From Castor canadensis (Eukaryota; Chordata; Mammalia; Rodentia; Castoridae): a stretch of DNA of 64,000 bases. Every line of letters starts with the position of its first letter. Position 1 is the first letter of the stretch. The translations under genes were made by a program, and so were the position numbers. This document shows, one piece after another, positions 1 to 11,307 of this stretch. The notes under the pieces were generated by a model. It was given only the letters and a program-made list of their open reading frames with translations. It was not told the origin of the DNA and did no database searches. The DNA lies in contig NC_133393.1 of the NCBI RefSeq assembly GCF_047511655.1, positions 154,209,779 through 154,273,778 of the forward strand, given 5' to 3'.

Positions 1-106
1 TCAGGAGGCAGAGGTAGGAGGATCTCAAATGTGAGACCAATCTGCTACATAGCAAGTTCCAGGATAGCCTGGGCTACACAGTGAGACCCTGTGTCAAAAA
101 AAAAAG
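1..106 (+). repeat. B1-type (7SL-derived) SINE, cut by window start
   Basis: The sequence carries the B1 middle and 3' part: a GGAGGATCTCAA-like block, GCCTGGGCTACACAGTGAGACCCTG and an A tail. The 5' part lies outside the window. Confidence 0.8.
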
Positions 107-429
107 GAAGTCTCCATAAAATATTAAATAGGAGTAAATAGGTCCTTCCTTACACATGATACATATCTCAAATAGAAGAGCTAGGAATAAATTATCACAA
201 TCCACTAGACATTGTAGTAGACAATGCAAACATACTAATAACAACAGAAACTGTAAAGGTAAGCAAAGTTAGCATCACTCATAGGTGATATGACTGGCAT
301 ATACCTGAACTGGAAAATTATTCAATCAACAGAAGGCATAAGACATAAAATCACAGCAACCCAGGGGTTGCTGCATCCCCATCCTGCCACGTGGAAGAGG
401 CCGACTTGCAGGAGAGAAAACAGCGAGAG

Positions 430-608
430 AAGTTGAGAAAGGAGCTGGAGAGAGGCCAGGGCCCCTTTTGTCCTAAGCACTGTGTTCCTATTCTTTTGCA
501 GTTTGAGTTTTCAAACCATCCCCAGGCTGTTAGCCAATAAATTTTCCTTTTCATTTAAGCTTCTGTGGAGTGGGTTTCTGTCACTTGTCACCAGAAGAAT
601 CCTAATAC
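430..608 (+). repeat. MaLR-type LTR 3' fragment
   Basis: The segment has an AATAAA at about 536 and ends with a GTTTCTGTCACTTGTCACC... AATCCTAATAC block, the typical 3' end of MaLR/MLT1-like LTRs. No matching 5' end was seen. Confidence 0.45.
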
Positions 609-944
609 ATTCAAGACTCACATAACTTTAAAAAAACAAACCAACCCCCAGATCATCCCTAGCTAATGTTTCATCAGAAGCTGACTCTGGCCTCCAATGG
701 AAACTTTTCAGTCCTCATTTTCCTGGACAGATTTGCCACCTTACAGAGTAGTTCATTTCTACCCATGCTGCTTTTTCCCCTGCAAGACTCTCAGATTTGT
801 CTATCTCGCTTCATTGATTCTTCAGACCTAATCCAACCGCCGCTCACAAACCACTGTTTTCACCCCAGACTCATGAACCACATCTCTACCCTCTTATGTC
901 CTGGTTCCTAAGAAGTGTCCACATTAATACCTTGACCACACTTT

Positions 945-1057
945 CAAGTAGTTTTTTTTTTTTTTTTTTTTTTTTTTTGGTGGCACTGGGCCACCAAAAC
1001 TCAGGGCCTTACTCTTGCTAGGCAGGAGCTCTACCATCTGAGTCATTCTGCTTGAGT
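945..1057 (-). repeat. ID-type SINE with target duplication
   Basis: A T tract is followed by the reverse complement of the tRNA-like box region (GCTAGGCAGGAGCTCTACC). Perfect 14-bp direct repeats CTTGACCACACTTT at 931-944 and 1058-1071 flank it, which marks an L1-mediated retroposition. Confidence 0.85.
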
Positions 1058-2350
1058 CTTGACCACACTTTGAAAATGTCAATCAGTTCTCACTACTGAA
1101 ATGTCACAGAGGATTTCCCAAGCCCCACCACCAACCAACAGTCCTTGCCCCACTTCTGGCATCATTTTCTCCAAAACACTTGCCACTATCAAACACAATA
1201 CACGTTTTACCTATTATTTTATTTTCAGTATTTCCCTAGTATAGGAGTCAGTAAACCTTCCTGAAAAGATCCAGATAGAAAATACCTTAGACTCTGCTGC
1301 CTGCAGGTTCCTAACTCAATGACAACTCAGCCACAGAAATACAATTGGAAATGGGCAACAGAAGTCTATATACAAGAAAGGCAGCAGTGTAGACAGCCCA
1401 GGGGCCAGGGCCAGCTCCCTGCTAGAGCTAAAGCTTCCTCAATGCGATCATTTTGTTCACTGCTGTATAATTGGTTCTTAGAACAGTATCTGGCATACAA
1501 GAAACAATAAACATTTGTAAACTGAATGAATAAATGAAGTGAATGAAGTAACTAAAGAAAGCAAGGTGGAGATGGTATTGCACAGATAAATCAATGGAAA
1601 AAACAGAAAGTATAAAACCAGAGCCAAAACACACAATAACTTAGTTTATATAAAGATGGATATTTGGATCCGTAGGTGGAAGATTCTTCTTTAACAATTT
1701 GTTTGGGGACAAGTAAGCATGTGAGGAAGGAGAATAAGATTGGGTCTGTGCTGAAGCCAAAATAAATTCCACCAAGATCAAAACTTTTGCCTTTTGTTTT
1801 TTTGGTGCTAGGGCTCGAACCTGGCCTTGTGGTACACAGTGACCTGAATGCCAGCCCAGGCTGTGCAGTGAGGCCATGTCTCAAAATGAGGACTGGGAAT
1901 GAGGCCAGTGTAGAGAACTTGCTTAAAGTATGCACACTAGCAGCTCAAAAGAAAAGAAAGTGGGGTAAACCAGCATTATAAGTTTTAATATTAAAGAGAA
2001 CAGTTTAATGAGACATTAATGCAGTGAAGCACAAAGCACGCCTTCAAGATGGAAAGGAAGAGGTGGGGGCAGGCCAGATTGTCAGGGTCCCTCTGGCTCC
2101 ACACTTCTGGTCATGCAACTTGGGCAGATCTCAAACCTCCTGCTTTGTCTCCTGACCTGTGAGGTGGTGGTCACATGGCAGCTCCCTCCAGGGTTGTTGA
2201 CAGTTTAAATTCCTCCATACACCAGAAGCCCTGCAAGCCCTGTGTGTCATCTACCCCACTGCTAGTGCCATCATGGCCTTTAGAGACAGAAGCTAGGGAG
2301 AAAAAGACTCGGTGCTCTGAGTGCCATGTTTATCCATCAGAAAGTAACCA

Positions 2351-2443
2351 AGGGCGGGGACATGGCTCAAGTGTTAGAGCGGCTGCCTACCAAGTGAGAA
2401 GCCCTGAGTTCAAATCCCAGACTGCCAACAAAGAAAAAAAGTA
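2351..2443 (+). repeat. ID-type SINE
   Basis: It shows an A box-like GGCTCAAGTGTTAGAGCGGC, a B box-like GAGTTCAAATCCC, and an A-rich tail. AAGTAACCAA before and AAGTAATCAA after look like an aged target duplication. Confidence 0.8.
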
Positions 2444-4320
2444 ATCAAAACATTCTCAGTAACAATGCAGTTATCAGGAAAAATGCTACAATGGGGACTA
2501 AGGGACAAGCTGGGAACAAAGCTGTACATATATAAATGCTCACAAGAACATTGGTTTTTCTTTTTTTTTTTAAATGCCAGAGAAGAAAGACTGAAAGAAA
2601 ACATCCCAAATGCCCATACTGGTTCGTGTCAGAGCAGTGAAGTTCTGTTTCTTCCCTGTTCTTCAAATCTTCTGTACTGTATTTATAAACACACTGAGGG
2701 CTTGCAGTGTGCCAGGCGCCATACTGAAACTTCCTCCTCCACCTCACAACAATGACATCAGCAGGTTTTGTTTTACCAGAGGGAATGAGTTGAATACAGG
2801 CACAGGTGACTCTAGCCAGACCATGAAGCCCACATCCACCTGGGCTGGGCCTGGAGCAAACATCTTCGAGTGCTGACCAGGCTCAATGCTGGGCGGGAGG
2901 CTGAGCAGAATCCTGCGGACCTCAGCCCTGCCAGAGTTCTGGGGCAGCTAAGCTCACCAGTAAGTAACCCAGACACAGCAAGAGCCAGGAAGGCAGGTGG
3001 TGCACAGACCTAGCACTGGCAGGGCAGCTCCCTGACGAGGGGCATTTCACCGGGGGCTCAGTGGAAACTACGAACTAAGGAGGCACACAGGGTAGAGGGG
3101 AGGGGAGGAGAGGATGGAGGAAAGGCCCCAGGAGTGAGGACTGAGTAGGAACCAGAACTGGAGGGGCTCCGAACTCCCAGGCATCCCAGCTGGGTTGGTG
3201 ACTTATGCTTAGTCTCATGGAGCTCTGGAAGGGAGGGGACTGAGATGGGGTCTCTGTGGTGGCCTGTCATGCCAGTAACCAGCCTGGGCCCATCCCCAGG
3301 CTGCCTGGACGAGGGCCTCCCAAGAGGTCACTTGGTTGGCAGCAGACTCTATTCAACTCTGCCACCCCGCAAAGTGGGGGATCAGCTGGCCTCTTTGGGG
3401 AGAGTCCAAGGTAGCCTTTGGCCCTCTGGAAGCTTCCCCACCCAGGCCACAGAGGAATGAATAGGCTTCTGTGCCCCTCAATAGGCCTTTCATTAACTCC
3501 AGCCTCAGGGCTGAGGGCCTCCCTCCCTGGGGCACAGCAGACAAAGAGGCTGCCCTGATGAGGCCCTTAGAAGAGCAAGAACTGGTCAGTCAGGTCCCCG
3601 TGTGAACAATCCTGAGGGCTTGGCCAAGCAGAGGGTAGCATGGGGTTTGGATGATGCAAGGAGGCCAGATCAGGCCGAGCCTAAACCTCTGCCTGGTCCA
3701 GAGCCTTCTTCAGGAAAGAGTCCAGACTCCTTCACCACACAAGCCAGGCTCTTCACACAGCCCCCATGAGTCTGCCCCATGGTACATTCTTCCCTGACCA
3801 AACACCTCCTCAGTGGTCCCCAGCCCAAGGGTCTTCTCCTATAGGGAGTCAGCTCTGTCATCACCACCTGGGGCCTCCTTACCCAGCTGGGCCCTTTGAG
3901 GTGCACCAGGTGCTATCACACCTGATGACGTGGTCCCTCCCGCTTGCAGGCGCCCACTCAAAAGCAGCTTTGCCTCCTTTGACCTTTCTTTACCTGGTGA
4001 GAAAACAGGCTCAAGGCATGAACCACCCATCTGCCTCGTAACACGCAGGCCAGACCACAGCCCACAGGAGCCTTCAAAGCCTTTGCTATTCTTGTCACAC
4101 AGGCTCCTCACTACCTGTCTTCAAGGGTTCTTGCAACTTGCTGGACAGGGTGTCCCGAGTCCCCAGTGTAGGACAGGGCCCACAACAGTCAACCAGTGAA
4201 TGTGGGACAAATAAACATGACTAGACACTCAGAGAATACCAAAGTGGCTCAAAACACACCCAGGCCACCATTGGCAAGAACCTTGTTTGGGATCCCCTAG
4301 ATTGGCACAGTGTGAAGTTC

Positions 4321-4480
4321 TTAGAGCCCCGTAATCTCCCTGTCAACCCACTGCACAATTAAGGAAACCAAGGCCCTGAAGTCCAGGTTGCCCAGTGAGT
4401 TTGTGATAGGCACTGGGACTCCAGTTCTATGGCCTGCTCTGTGCCAGGCAGGGTGCAAGGTCCTGGATACAATGACCTCA
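4321..4480 (+). repeat. MIR-like relic
   Basis: The text resembles the MIR core (AAGGAAACCAAGGCCC... TTGCCCAGTGAG... TCTGTGCCAGGCA). It is diverged and called by eye. Confidence 0.4.
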
Positions 4481-5904
4481 AGGTCTCTTTCAGGGGCGGG
4501 AGCTTCCACTTGGGCAACTCACCTGATCACAGTTCCCAAAAACCCACCTACACAGTCCCGTGACCAACACCGCACTGCACCTGTCACTTCACTGCCCACA
4601 GGCTGTTTCCAGACTGCTGCTGCCTCCCCAGCAGCTTTCAAGCTGAACAGTAGCTCCAGGTTCAAATTCCCACCGAGTGCATCAACAGTGTGGCCTTCGA
4701 TTCCTCACTTACTGCTTTTCTCTGACATAGAAAATGGCCTCCCACAGATGGAGGGGCTGCTGCTTGTTCTCCTGAGCTGTTCCTCAGACTTCTGACACCT
4801 CACAGGGTGCCCTGTCCAGTAAAGCAGGAGCCATGAATCAGCAACCCCAGCACCTACCTCCACCTCCCCACCTGCCTGGGCTGGATATCACTTGGCCACT
4901 GGCCAGTTGCCATTTGTCTCCTGCAGCCTCCAGCTACGCACTACGAGGCATGAGGTGAGTGGCAGAACCCCAGGAGCCCAGAGCCCACCCTTTCCAACCA
5001 GCAACCCGGACCAGTGTGAGGCCAGAACGAGGCCAGGAACTGGGGCCTCCTGAGTGCATCCAGTCACACACATACACAGGCACCTCACCGTGCCAGGCTC
5101 TGGGCTGGGAGCCAGGCATCACGCCAAGCAGATCAGTCCGACACTGAGCCTGTGTCTTGTCCATGCTGTGCACATTGCTCGCTGCAGCTCCCTAGGCTCA
5201 GGCTGACTTACACTAAGCTCTTCCCAGGTGCTCACAAAGCTGCACAGAACAGGACTCAGGGCAACTTCTGGACCTGGGCAGACTCCAAGGGTCAATCCAG
5301 TCCCTCAGCTCCCCTATCTTCAAGGTCATCTAGCCACTCCCTCTGGGGACCAGAAAATGACACACTCTCCACCCCTTCAAGTGGCCCCTCCTCACCAGTT
5401 CCCCAGACCTGGAGGTCAAGTCCCTGGCTCCTCCTGCTAAATGACTTCCTTCGGATCACTCCCTTCACCAGCCCTCCCTGTATCCTCCTCTGCTCTCACC
5501 TCTTCAGCCTTCACTGTGAAAACCAGGGGCTGGGTTCTTCCTGTTGTGCTACACCGGTACAGGTCCATCCGAGACAAAGGGCATCAAATGTGTCTTTCAG
5601 AGAAATGGATGTGTGAGTTCAAGAACAGAAGGCCATAGCCACGAGTCCAGGAGAATTACGTTCAAAGCCCACTACTGCTGTGGGATCTGAACAAGGGCCT
5701 CAAACTCTCTGAACCTTACTGGATACATGTGCCAACAGGGGTGACCACTCCCCCCCATCCCTGAGCCAATCAGATGAGACGTTCTGCTAGGGGACATGGT
5801 AGAGGACTGGAAGAGCATCGCCCAGCTGGGTACTGGGCTCAGGAGAGCAGAGTCACCCTGCCACAGCCCCTGAATGAGGATGACCTCATTCCCCCTGACA
5901 GACA

Positions 5905-5949
5905 CAGACACACAGACACAGACACACACACACACACACACACACACAG
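5905..5949 (+). repeat. (CA)n microsatellite
   Basis: Imperfect ACAGAC units grade into a run of pure CA from about 5925. It is intronic to KIAA0930. Confidence 0.95.
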
Positions 5950-6509
5950 CCGCCTGCCACAGTAGCAGCAGCAGCTCTGGCTGATTCATTTCACCAGGAG
6001 TGCTGCAGGGAGAGGAGTCCCGGGAGCTCCCTGGCAGGCGGGGCAGTCAAGGATGGAGACTGCCTGAGTCAGCAGCAGCCAATGCTGATCAACAGAGTGC
6101 AGAGTGCACCTGCCGGGTTGGAGGAGGATTGCACTCACAGTGAGGGAACCTACAGCCCCAAGTATGAAGTCATAGCTCTTCACAGGGTGCTCAGTTCAGT
6201 GTATTGGGACTGGGTGGGTATGTGCCTCTCCCCATCTGTCTTTTTTCCCTCCTTTCTGCTGTCTCTGATCCCAAGTGCACACAAAGCACCAAGGGCCCTG
6301 AGCAATCAGCCCTACTGGGCAACAGGGCTTTTCACAGGTGGTGCAGCAACTGCAAACAGGTGTTTCAGAACTTCAGCTGGGAGCAGCGACCCACCAGGTC
6401 AGCCTTCCTCCCATTTGCATAGGAGGAAACCAACAGCCAAGCGGAAAGGGCCATCCCCACAGGCTCACAGCGACTGTGATGTCAAAGCTGTAGGTCTGGC
6501 CCTCAATCC

Positions 6510-6600
6510 CTGCTGGTAGAGACAACAGTAACCTGCCCCATTCTGCCCAGAGAGCTCAAGTGACTTCTCTGAAGCAGCACAGCTAGGTAAAGTCAGGCCC
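6510..6600 (+). repeat. MIR-like relic
   Basis: Sequence such as CAAGTGACTTCTCTGAAGCAGCACAGCTAG resembles the MIR core; the match is by eye. Confidence 0.4.
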
Positions 6601-7665
6601 TTCTCTGCCCTTTTCCTACTCTGGCTGCTCAGGCAGGGCACTGTGAGGAAGGCCCCACTCAAAGGCCAGCTCCCTAAGACTTAACACTATCCCTCACTCA
6701 GCAGACCCCTCTCCATCAGCCCACTACCCAATGTGTCCCCACAATACCTCCCCAAGCTGCTCTCGGGGGCAGCACCTGGCCATCATCCACTCTGAGCTGG
6801 CACAAAGGATGCAGAACTAGTGCCAACTTTGCCTCAGGTAGGTGAGGGGAGAGCCACATAGAGGAAGATCCACAGTCACAGGCCTCGTGGCAGGAATGGT
6901 GCTGGTACCCTCAGGAACAGAGGAAACAGGCAGCCATTTCCATCCGGGGGTCAAGCAAAGGCCATGGAGGGGTCCTTGAACTGACAGCTGAGGCTCCCCT
7001 GACAGACAGGAAGAGGATAGTAATTCTAAGCAGAGGAAACAGCAGGGTGAAGGGTCCAGGGAACTCTCCAAAGTCACATATCTGGGGTCCAGGTCACAAG
7101 GGGTCTTGAGCTTTCTGCTTTATAGGCATCAAGAGTTAAAGGTGTGAGGAGCAGGGGTGAAAGTAAGTGGTGTTTTGTTACTGGGACCTCAACAATGATC
7201 TTAAGGTGGGAAGAACAGATATTGTTCATCCCCTACACTGGCAGTAGGGCCTGGAGGCCCAGGAGTGACTGGGCAGGTCCTGGCATGGCATGGACTGGAT
7301 ACAGAAGCATCAGGAGGAAGCTACATGCATGAGCGACCACCCTCCACTGACCTGTAAGTTCCAAGCTCCTGGATGCTAGACCAGCCCTAGTTGAGCTCTG
7401 CATTGCTGAGGCTCAGAAACTAGGACCTGTGGGAACCAGCAATGTTGACTAAAGATCGCACTTGGACTGGGCAAGTGCTGCAGAGAAGGTGAGACGTTTT
7501 TGTAGTTGTTGTTGCAAAGCTGCTTATGAGGCACCATTTTAGAAAGAACTAGAAGGCAGCCTGCCTATCACTGGGTCTCCATCCCCTGTAAATCAGGACA
7601 GCATCCCCTGCACTCTGCAGTGAGGACAAATGACAGTGCAGAGGAGAAAGCACTGTGTAAATGTG

Positions 7666-7792
7666 GTCCAAGCATGTGCAGTACTGCACACCTGTCATTC
7701 CAGCACTGGGGAGGCTAAGGCAGAAAGACCTTTGAGGCCAACCTGGACTACAATGCAAGACCCCCGCCCCTGCACACACACACACAAAGGTT
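7666..7792 (+). repeat. B1-type SINE with CA tail
   Basis: ACACCTGTCATTCCAGCACT, GGAGGCTAAGGCAGAAAGACC and GGCCAACCTGGACTACA are in B1 order. The tail has become a short (CA)n run. Confidence 0.8.
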
Positions 7793-9245
7793 GGGCCTTT
7801 TCTGTATATAGTAATCAAAGCTTTCCACGATAAAGCTTTGTATTCTGTTTCTCTCCCTTTCTTTGTCACAGAGTGAAAAGCAGTTTTCAACATTCGAAGC
7901 ACATCCAAATGCATAGGAGCTCCACACTGAGCAGTAACAGCACTTCTACCCACAAGACAAAGAAATGGAAATGAACACTTCCATTTCTCCTTGCCGACAT
8001 TTTTCAAGAGTACACTGGTCATTTGAGGGTAGAAAAAAATATTCCTTTAAAAACTCAAGCAAGCTAGGTCTGTGTCTCATATGCTGTCAGATAAAACATA
8101 TTTTAGAAGAAGGGGGGCCCCCTAAAATGAGCTGATGCCTCTCCTCTCCAAGCCTAGGCTGTGCAATGGGTCCTCCACCAACTGGGTGGCTCTGACCCCT
8201 GGGAGCCCAAATAAGCCCTAAGCCCAGACCCAATGGCTGCAAGCCCCAGCTGGCAGGCACAACCTCGCCCAGCATTATCCCAGCCTCACTCTATGACCAT
8301 ACGGGGCCAGGAACGGACATCTTTGAGTTCCTCTCTGATCCACATGGGCCTCTTATTGCCCATATGAACTAAGGAAGCTTCATCTGCCATTAAAGGGCCT
8401 CAGTTCCGCACCTGCACAATGGAGCAGCAGAGGGGAGTGATTAAAACCAGTCAGGCCAGATCTGGGCTCTCTTGAAGTCTCCCTGTTTGAGCCACTCAGG
8501 GCCCTTGGAGCCTCCTGGACTTGCCCTTACCAATGACAGAGCTGGGCTGGTTGAATTCTGAGAGGCTTTCTGTGCCATCCCAGCTCCCCCAGGATGGGCT
8601 GTGACCCAGAGAACATTCTGCTCCCAAGCCTAAGCCAGGATACAGGGAGCACATTGCTGGGGTCTCCCCACACCGCCTATCCTGGGAGGGGTGAGCTCCT
8701 CAGGCAAAGGAAGCCCAGAATAGAGACTCCCAGAATGCCTGTCCCTCAAAATGGTGACAGCCATGACAGGGCTACTGGCCCAATACCTCCCATCTTGGGG
8801 GGGGAGTGACCTATTTTCTGTACTTGACGGAAAGCTCAGCCTCCACAGGTGCAGAGCTGCACTTTGACTAAGGTGCAGAGACCTCTAGCGACAGGACAGG
8901 GCCACCTTTGCCCACCCAGCACTAGAATGCTAACATGCAGGACAGGAAAATCATGCCGCTGGGAATAAGCAAGCTGGCCTAGATGAGTCCAAGACTGGGT
9001 GTCCAGGAGGGAGGCCAGGTCACTCATACAGGAAGTGGGGGCAACTGCACCAGGGAGGCATTACAGCTGGCTCCCGCGTCCTTCTGAGTCTCAGTGGCCG
9101 GGTGGCCCCACCTATAAAATGGGAAAGGGGTGGATGCATCATGCAGGGAACCTGTTAGCACCCCAGATTCTAGGCCCTGTGGTGGTATTTAGCCAGATAC
9201 CCAGGTGAGGACAAGAAGTGGGCATTTTGTTCTAAAGTTCCCAGT

Positions 9246-9334
9246 GAGCTAAGGATGTAGTTCAGTGGCAGAGCACTTGCCTGGCATGCACACTGCCCTG
9301 GGTTCCATCCCACAAAGAAAAAGAAAAAAAAAAG
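9246..9334 (+). repeat. ID-type SINE
   Basis: AGCTAAGGATGTAGTTCAGTG, AGAGCACTTGCCTGGCATGC and GGGTTCCATCCC are the ID landmarks, followed by an A-rich tail. Confidence 0.85.
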
Positions 9335-10107
9335 CTCTCAGTAATGGTCCTGGGCAAAGGCACTCTGACGTGGTGGCAGGGGTAACAGAGCACCATGTGG
9401 TACCAAGTGTTAGAGGAGGCAGGCAGGCTAGGCCAGAAGCTGGGGCTGAGGTTCTGAGTAAACTGAAAACAGTCACTGCACTGTGCTGCCCAATGCTCCA
9501 ATACAGCCAAGCAAGCACTTCACAGCTCACGAGCTTTCCAGGTGTACTCACACAGAAGTTGGTAGGACTGGGAGGAAAGAAAGACACTCCACCTAGGGAG
9601 CCACAGATACAGGCCCAAGGCAGGAACACCTGGGATCTCTGGGGAGCTCACATCCTGTCAGAACACACCTGAAGAAGTCTTCAAAGTCAGTGTAAAACAG
9701 CCCTGGTGATCCACTTCTGGAGGCACCTGTGTGTCTCTACCTCACCAGGGAACCTGGCGGCAGCTCTCCAGGAAGCTTTGAGGGTGAGCCAGCTTACAAC
9801 CAAGATGCCAAGCCCAACCAGCCCCCAAGGGACAAGCACAACATGGCAGCCTCCAACCTTCTGGTGGGATTTGGGTGTTGGGCAGCAAACTCTGCTTCCC
9901 AGGAAGCTGAGTACCCCAGTCCCTAGACAGGAAAGATCACGTGGAAGTGCCACACAACTCTCTGGGCCTTTTTTTTTTTTTCCTGTAAAATGTGGGCTCA
10001 GTTCCTATCACCTGGGAATTATGAGAATTAAATGAGGCAAAAGTTGCCCACTTAGCAGCCTAGAGTGAGGATAAAAAGGATAACCAGGAGTAGAAGGGAG
10101 GGGCAGC

Positions 10108-10310
10108 AGCTTGGGCGTGCAGGTAAGCATGCAGGCACAGGTGGGGACTCGGGGGCGTTTAAGTGGATGTGCAGACACACGTGTTGGACGTGCAGGCACT
10201 GGAGGGGGTGCAGGCCTAAGTGTGGGCACAGGTAGATCTGCAGGCACAGGAGAGGATACAGATGGGGGTGCAGGTGAGCATGCAAGTCCAGGAGGGTGGG
10301 CCTGCACAGA
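10108..10310 (+). repeat. Degenerate minisatellite (GTGCAGGCACAGGTGGGG-like units)
   Basis: Units built on GTGCAGGCACAGG recur about every 24-30 bp, with variation in spacing and in the trailing G-rich part. The repeat keeps several overlapping frames open on both strands, which explains the long-looking open frames here. Confidence 0.7.
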
Positions 10311-10879
10311 GGCTCAGCTTCCAGGCCTCACCGTCCTTGGCTGGTGAAGAAAGGGGCCTCTACCTCCAAAAGCAGGGGCAATACAAACTGGAGAATCACA
10401 GACCAGCCCCAAAGCCTCACCTGATGCTGGATTCGTCCTCAGCTGTTGAACACCCTGTGGGAAGCTCATCTCTGCTCACCGTCTATAGCTCACCTTTCTT
10501 TCTGTTCTGTACCAATTGTTGAAAAAGTTTCCCCAGAAGTTTGGTAAGCACCAAACTTGCTAGCTCTGCCCTTGGAGGTCAGACAACAGCCTCTGAGAAA
10601 TGGCCTCCAGGCTGCTAGGCAAACACAGAAGCCTGTTCACATACAAGAGGTTTGTTGCAAGTTACTTATAACAGTGGAAAAACTAGATCGAAGCTAAGTT
10701 TCCAAAAAAGAATGAAACCAATTCAATAAATTAAGGCACATCTACTCAACTATCATACAGTCATTTAAATAATGTTTAGAGTATGAACAACGTGGAAAAT
10801 GTTTTAAGAATTTTAAGTGAGAAGTATGAATAAGAAATTTCTGTACAGATAACAAGTATTCTTTCTTGTGTGCATATGT

Positions 10880-10955
10880 GTGGTTCAGGGGTTTGAACTT
10901 AGGGCCTCGCACTTGCTAGGCAGGCACTCTACCACTTGAGCCACTCCACCAGACC
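10880..10955 (-). repeat. ID-type SINE monomer
   Basis: GTTTGAACTTAGGGCCTCGC, GCTAGGCAGGCACTCTACC and ACTTGAGCCACTCCACC are the reverse complement of the ID right monomer. It sits directly before the next dimer and inside the same outer target duplication. Confidence 0.8.
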
Positions 10956-10962
10956 CATGACC

Positions 10963-11169
10963 ATTTTTTTTTTGTTTTGGTGGCACTGGGGCTTGCATTC
11001 AGTGCCTTCACCTTGAGCCACTCCACCAGCCCTATTTTTTTGTGATAGGGCTTTTTTTTCTTGAGATAGTGCCTCAAACTATTTGCCCAGGCTGGCTTCG
11101 AACTGTGATCCTCCTGATCTCTGCCTCCTGAGTGGCTAGGATTACAGGCGTGAGCCACTGGTGTGCAGC
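10963..11169 (-). repeat. B1+ID dimeric SINE
   Basis: The minus strand reads the B1 part (GCTGGCTTCGAACTGTGATC, GGATTACAGGCGTGAGCCAC in plus orientation), then the ID part. Direct repeats TAACAAGTATTCTT at 10850-10863 and 11172-11185 enclose this dimer plus the preceding monomer. Confidence 0.9.
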
Positions 11170-11212
11170 CGTAACAAGTATTCTTCAGAAAGGTTTTGAA
11201 AATATTGGAAGG

Positions 11213-11307
11213 CAAAGGCTGGGGCCATGGCTCAAACGGCGGAACACCTGCCTCGCAAGCACAAGGCCCTGAATTCAAACTCAGTACTGCCAAAAAAAAA
11301 AAAAAAA
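11213..11307 (+). repeat. ID-type SINE
   Basis: GGGGCCATGGCTCAAACGGC, CACCTGCCTCGCAAGCACAA and an A15 tail identify it. Confidence 0.85.

Noticed and set aside
1795-1885. Possible ID/B1 hybrid SINE
   Set aside because: Only short B1- and ID-like patches are seen in mixed orientation; too weak to call.
8100-8125. miR-1249-like G-rich stretch (AGAAGGGGGGCCCCC)
   Set aside because: It does not match the mature sequence as I recall it and is not at an intron 3' end.
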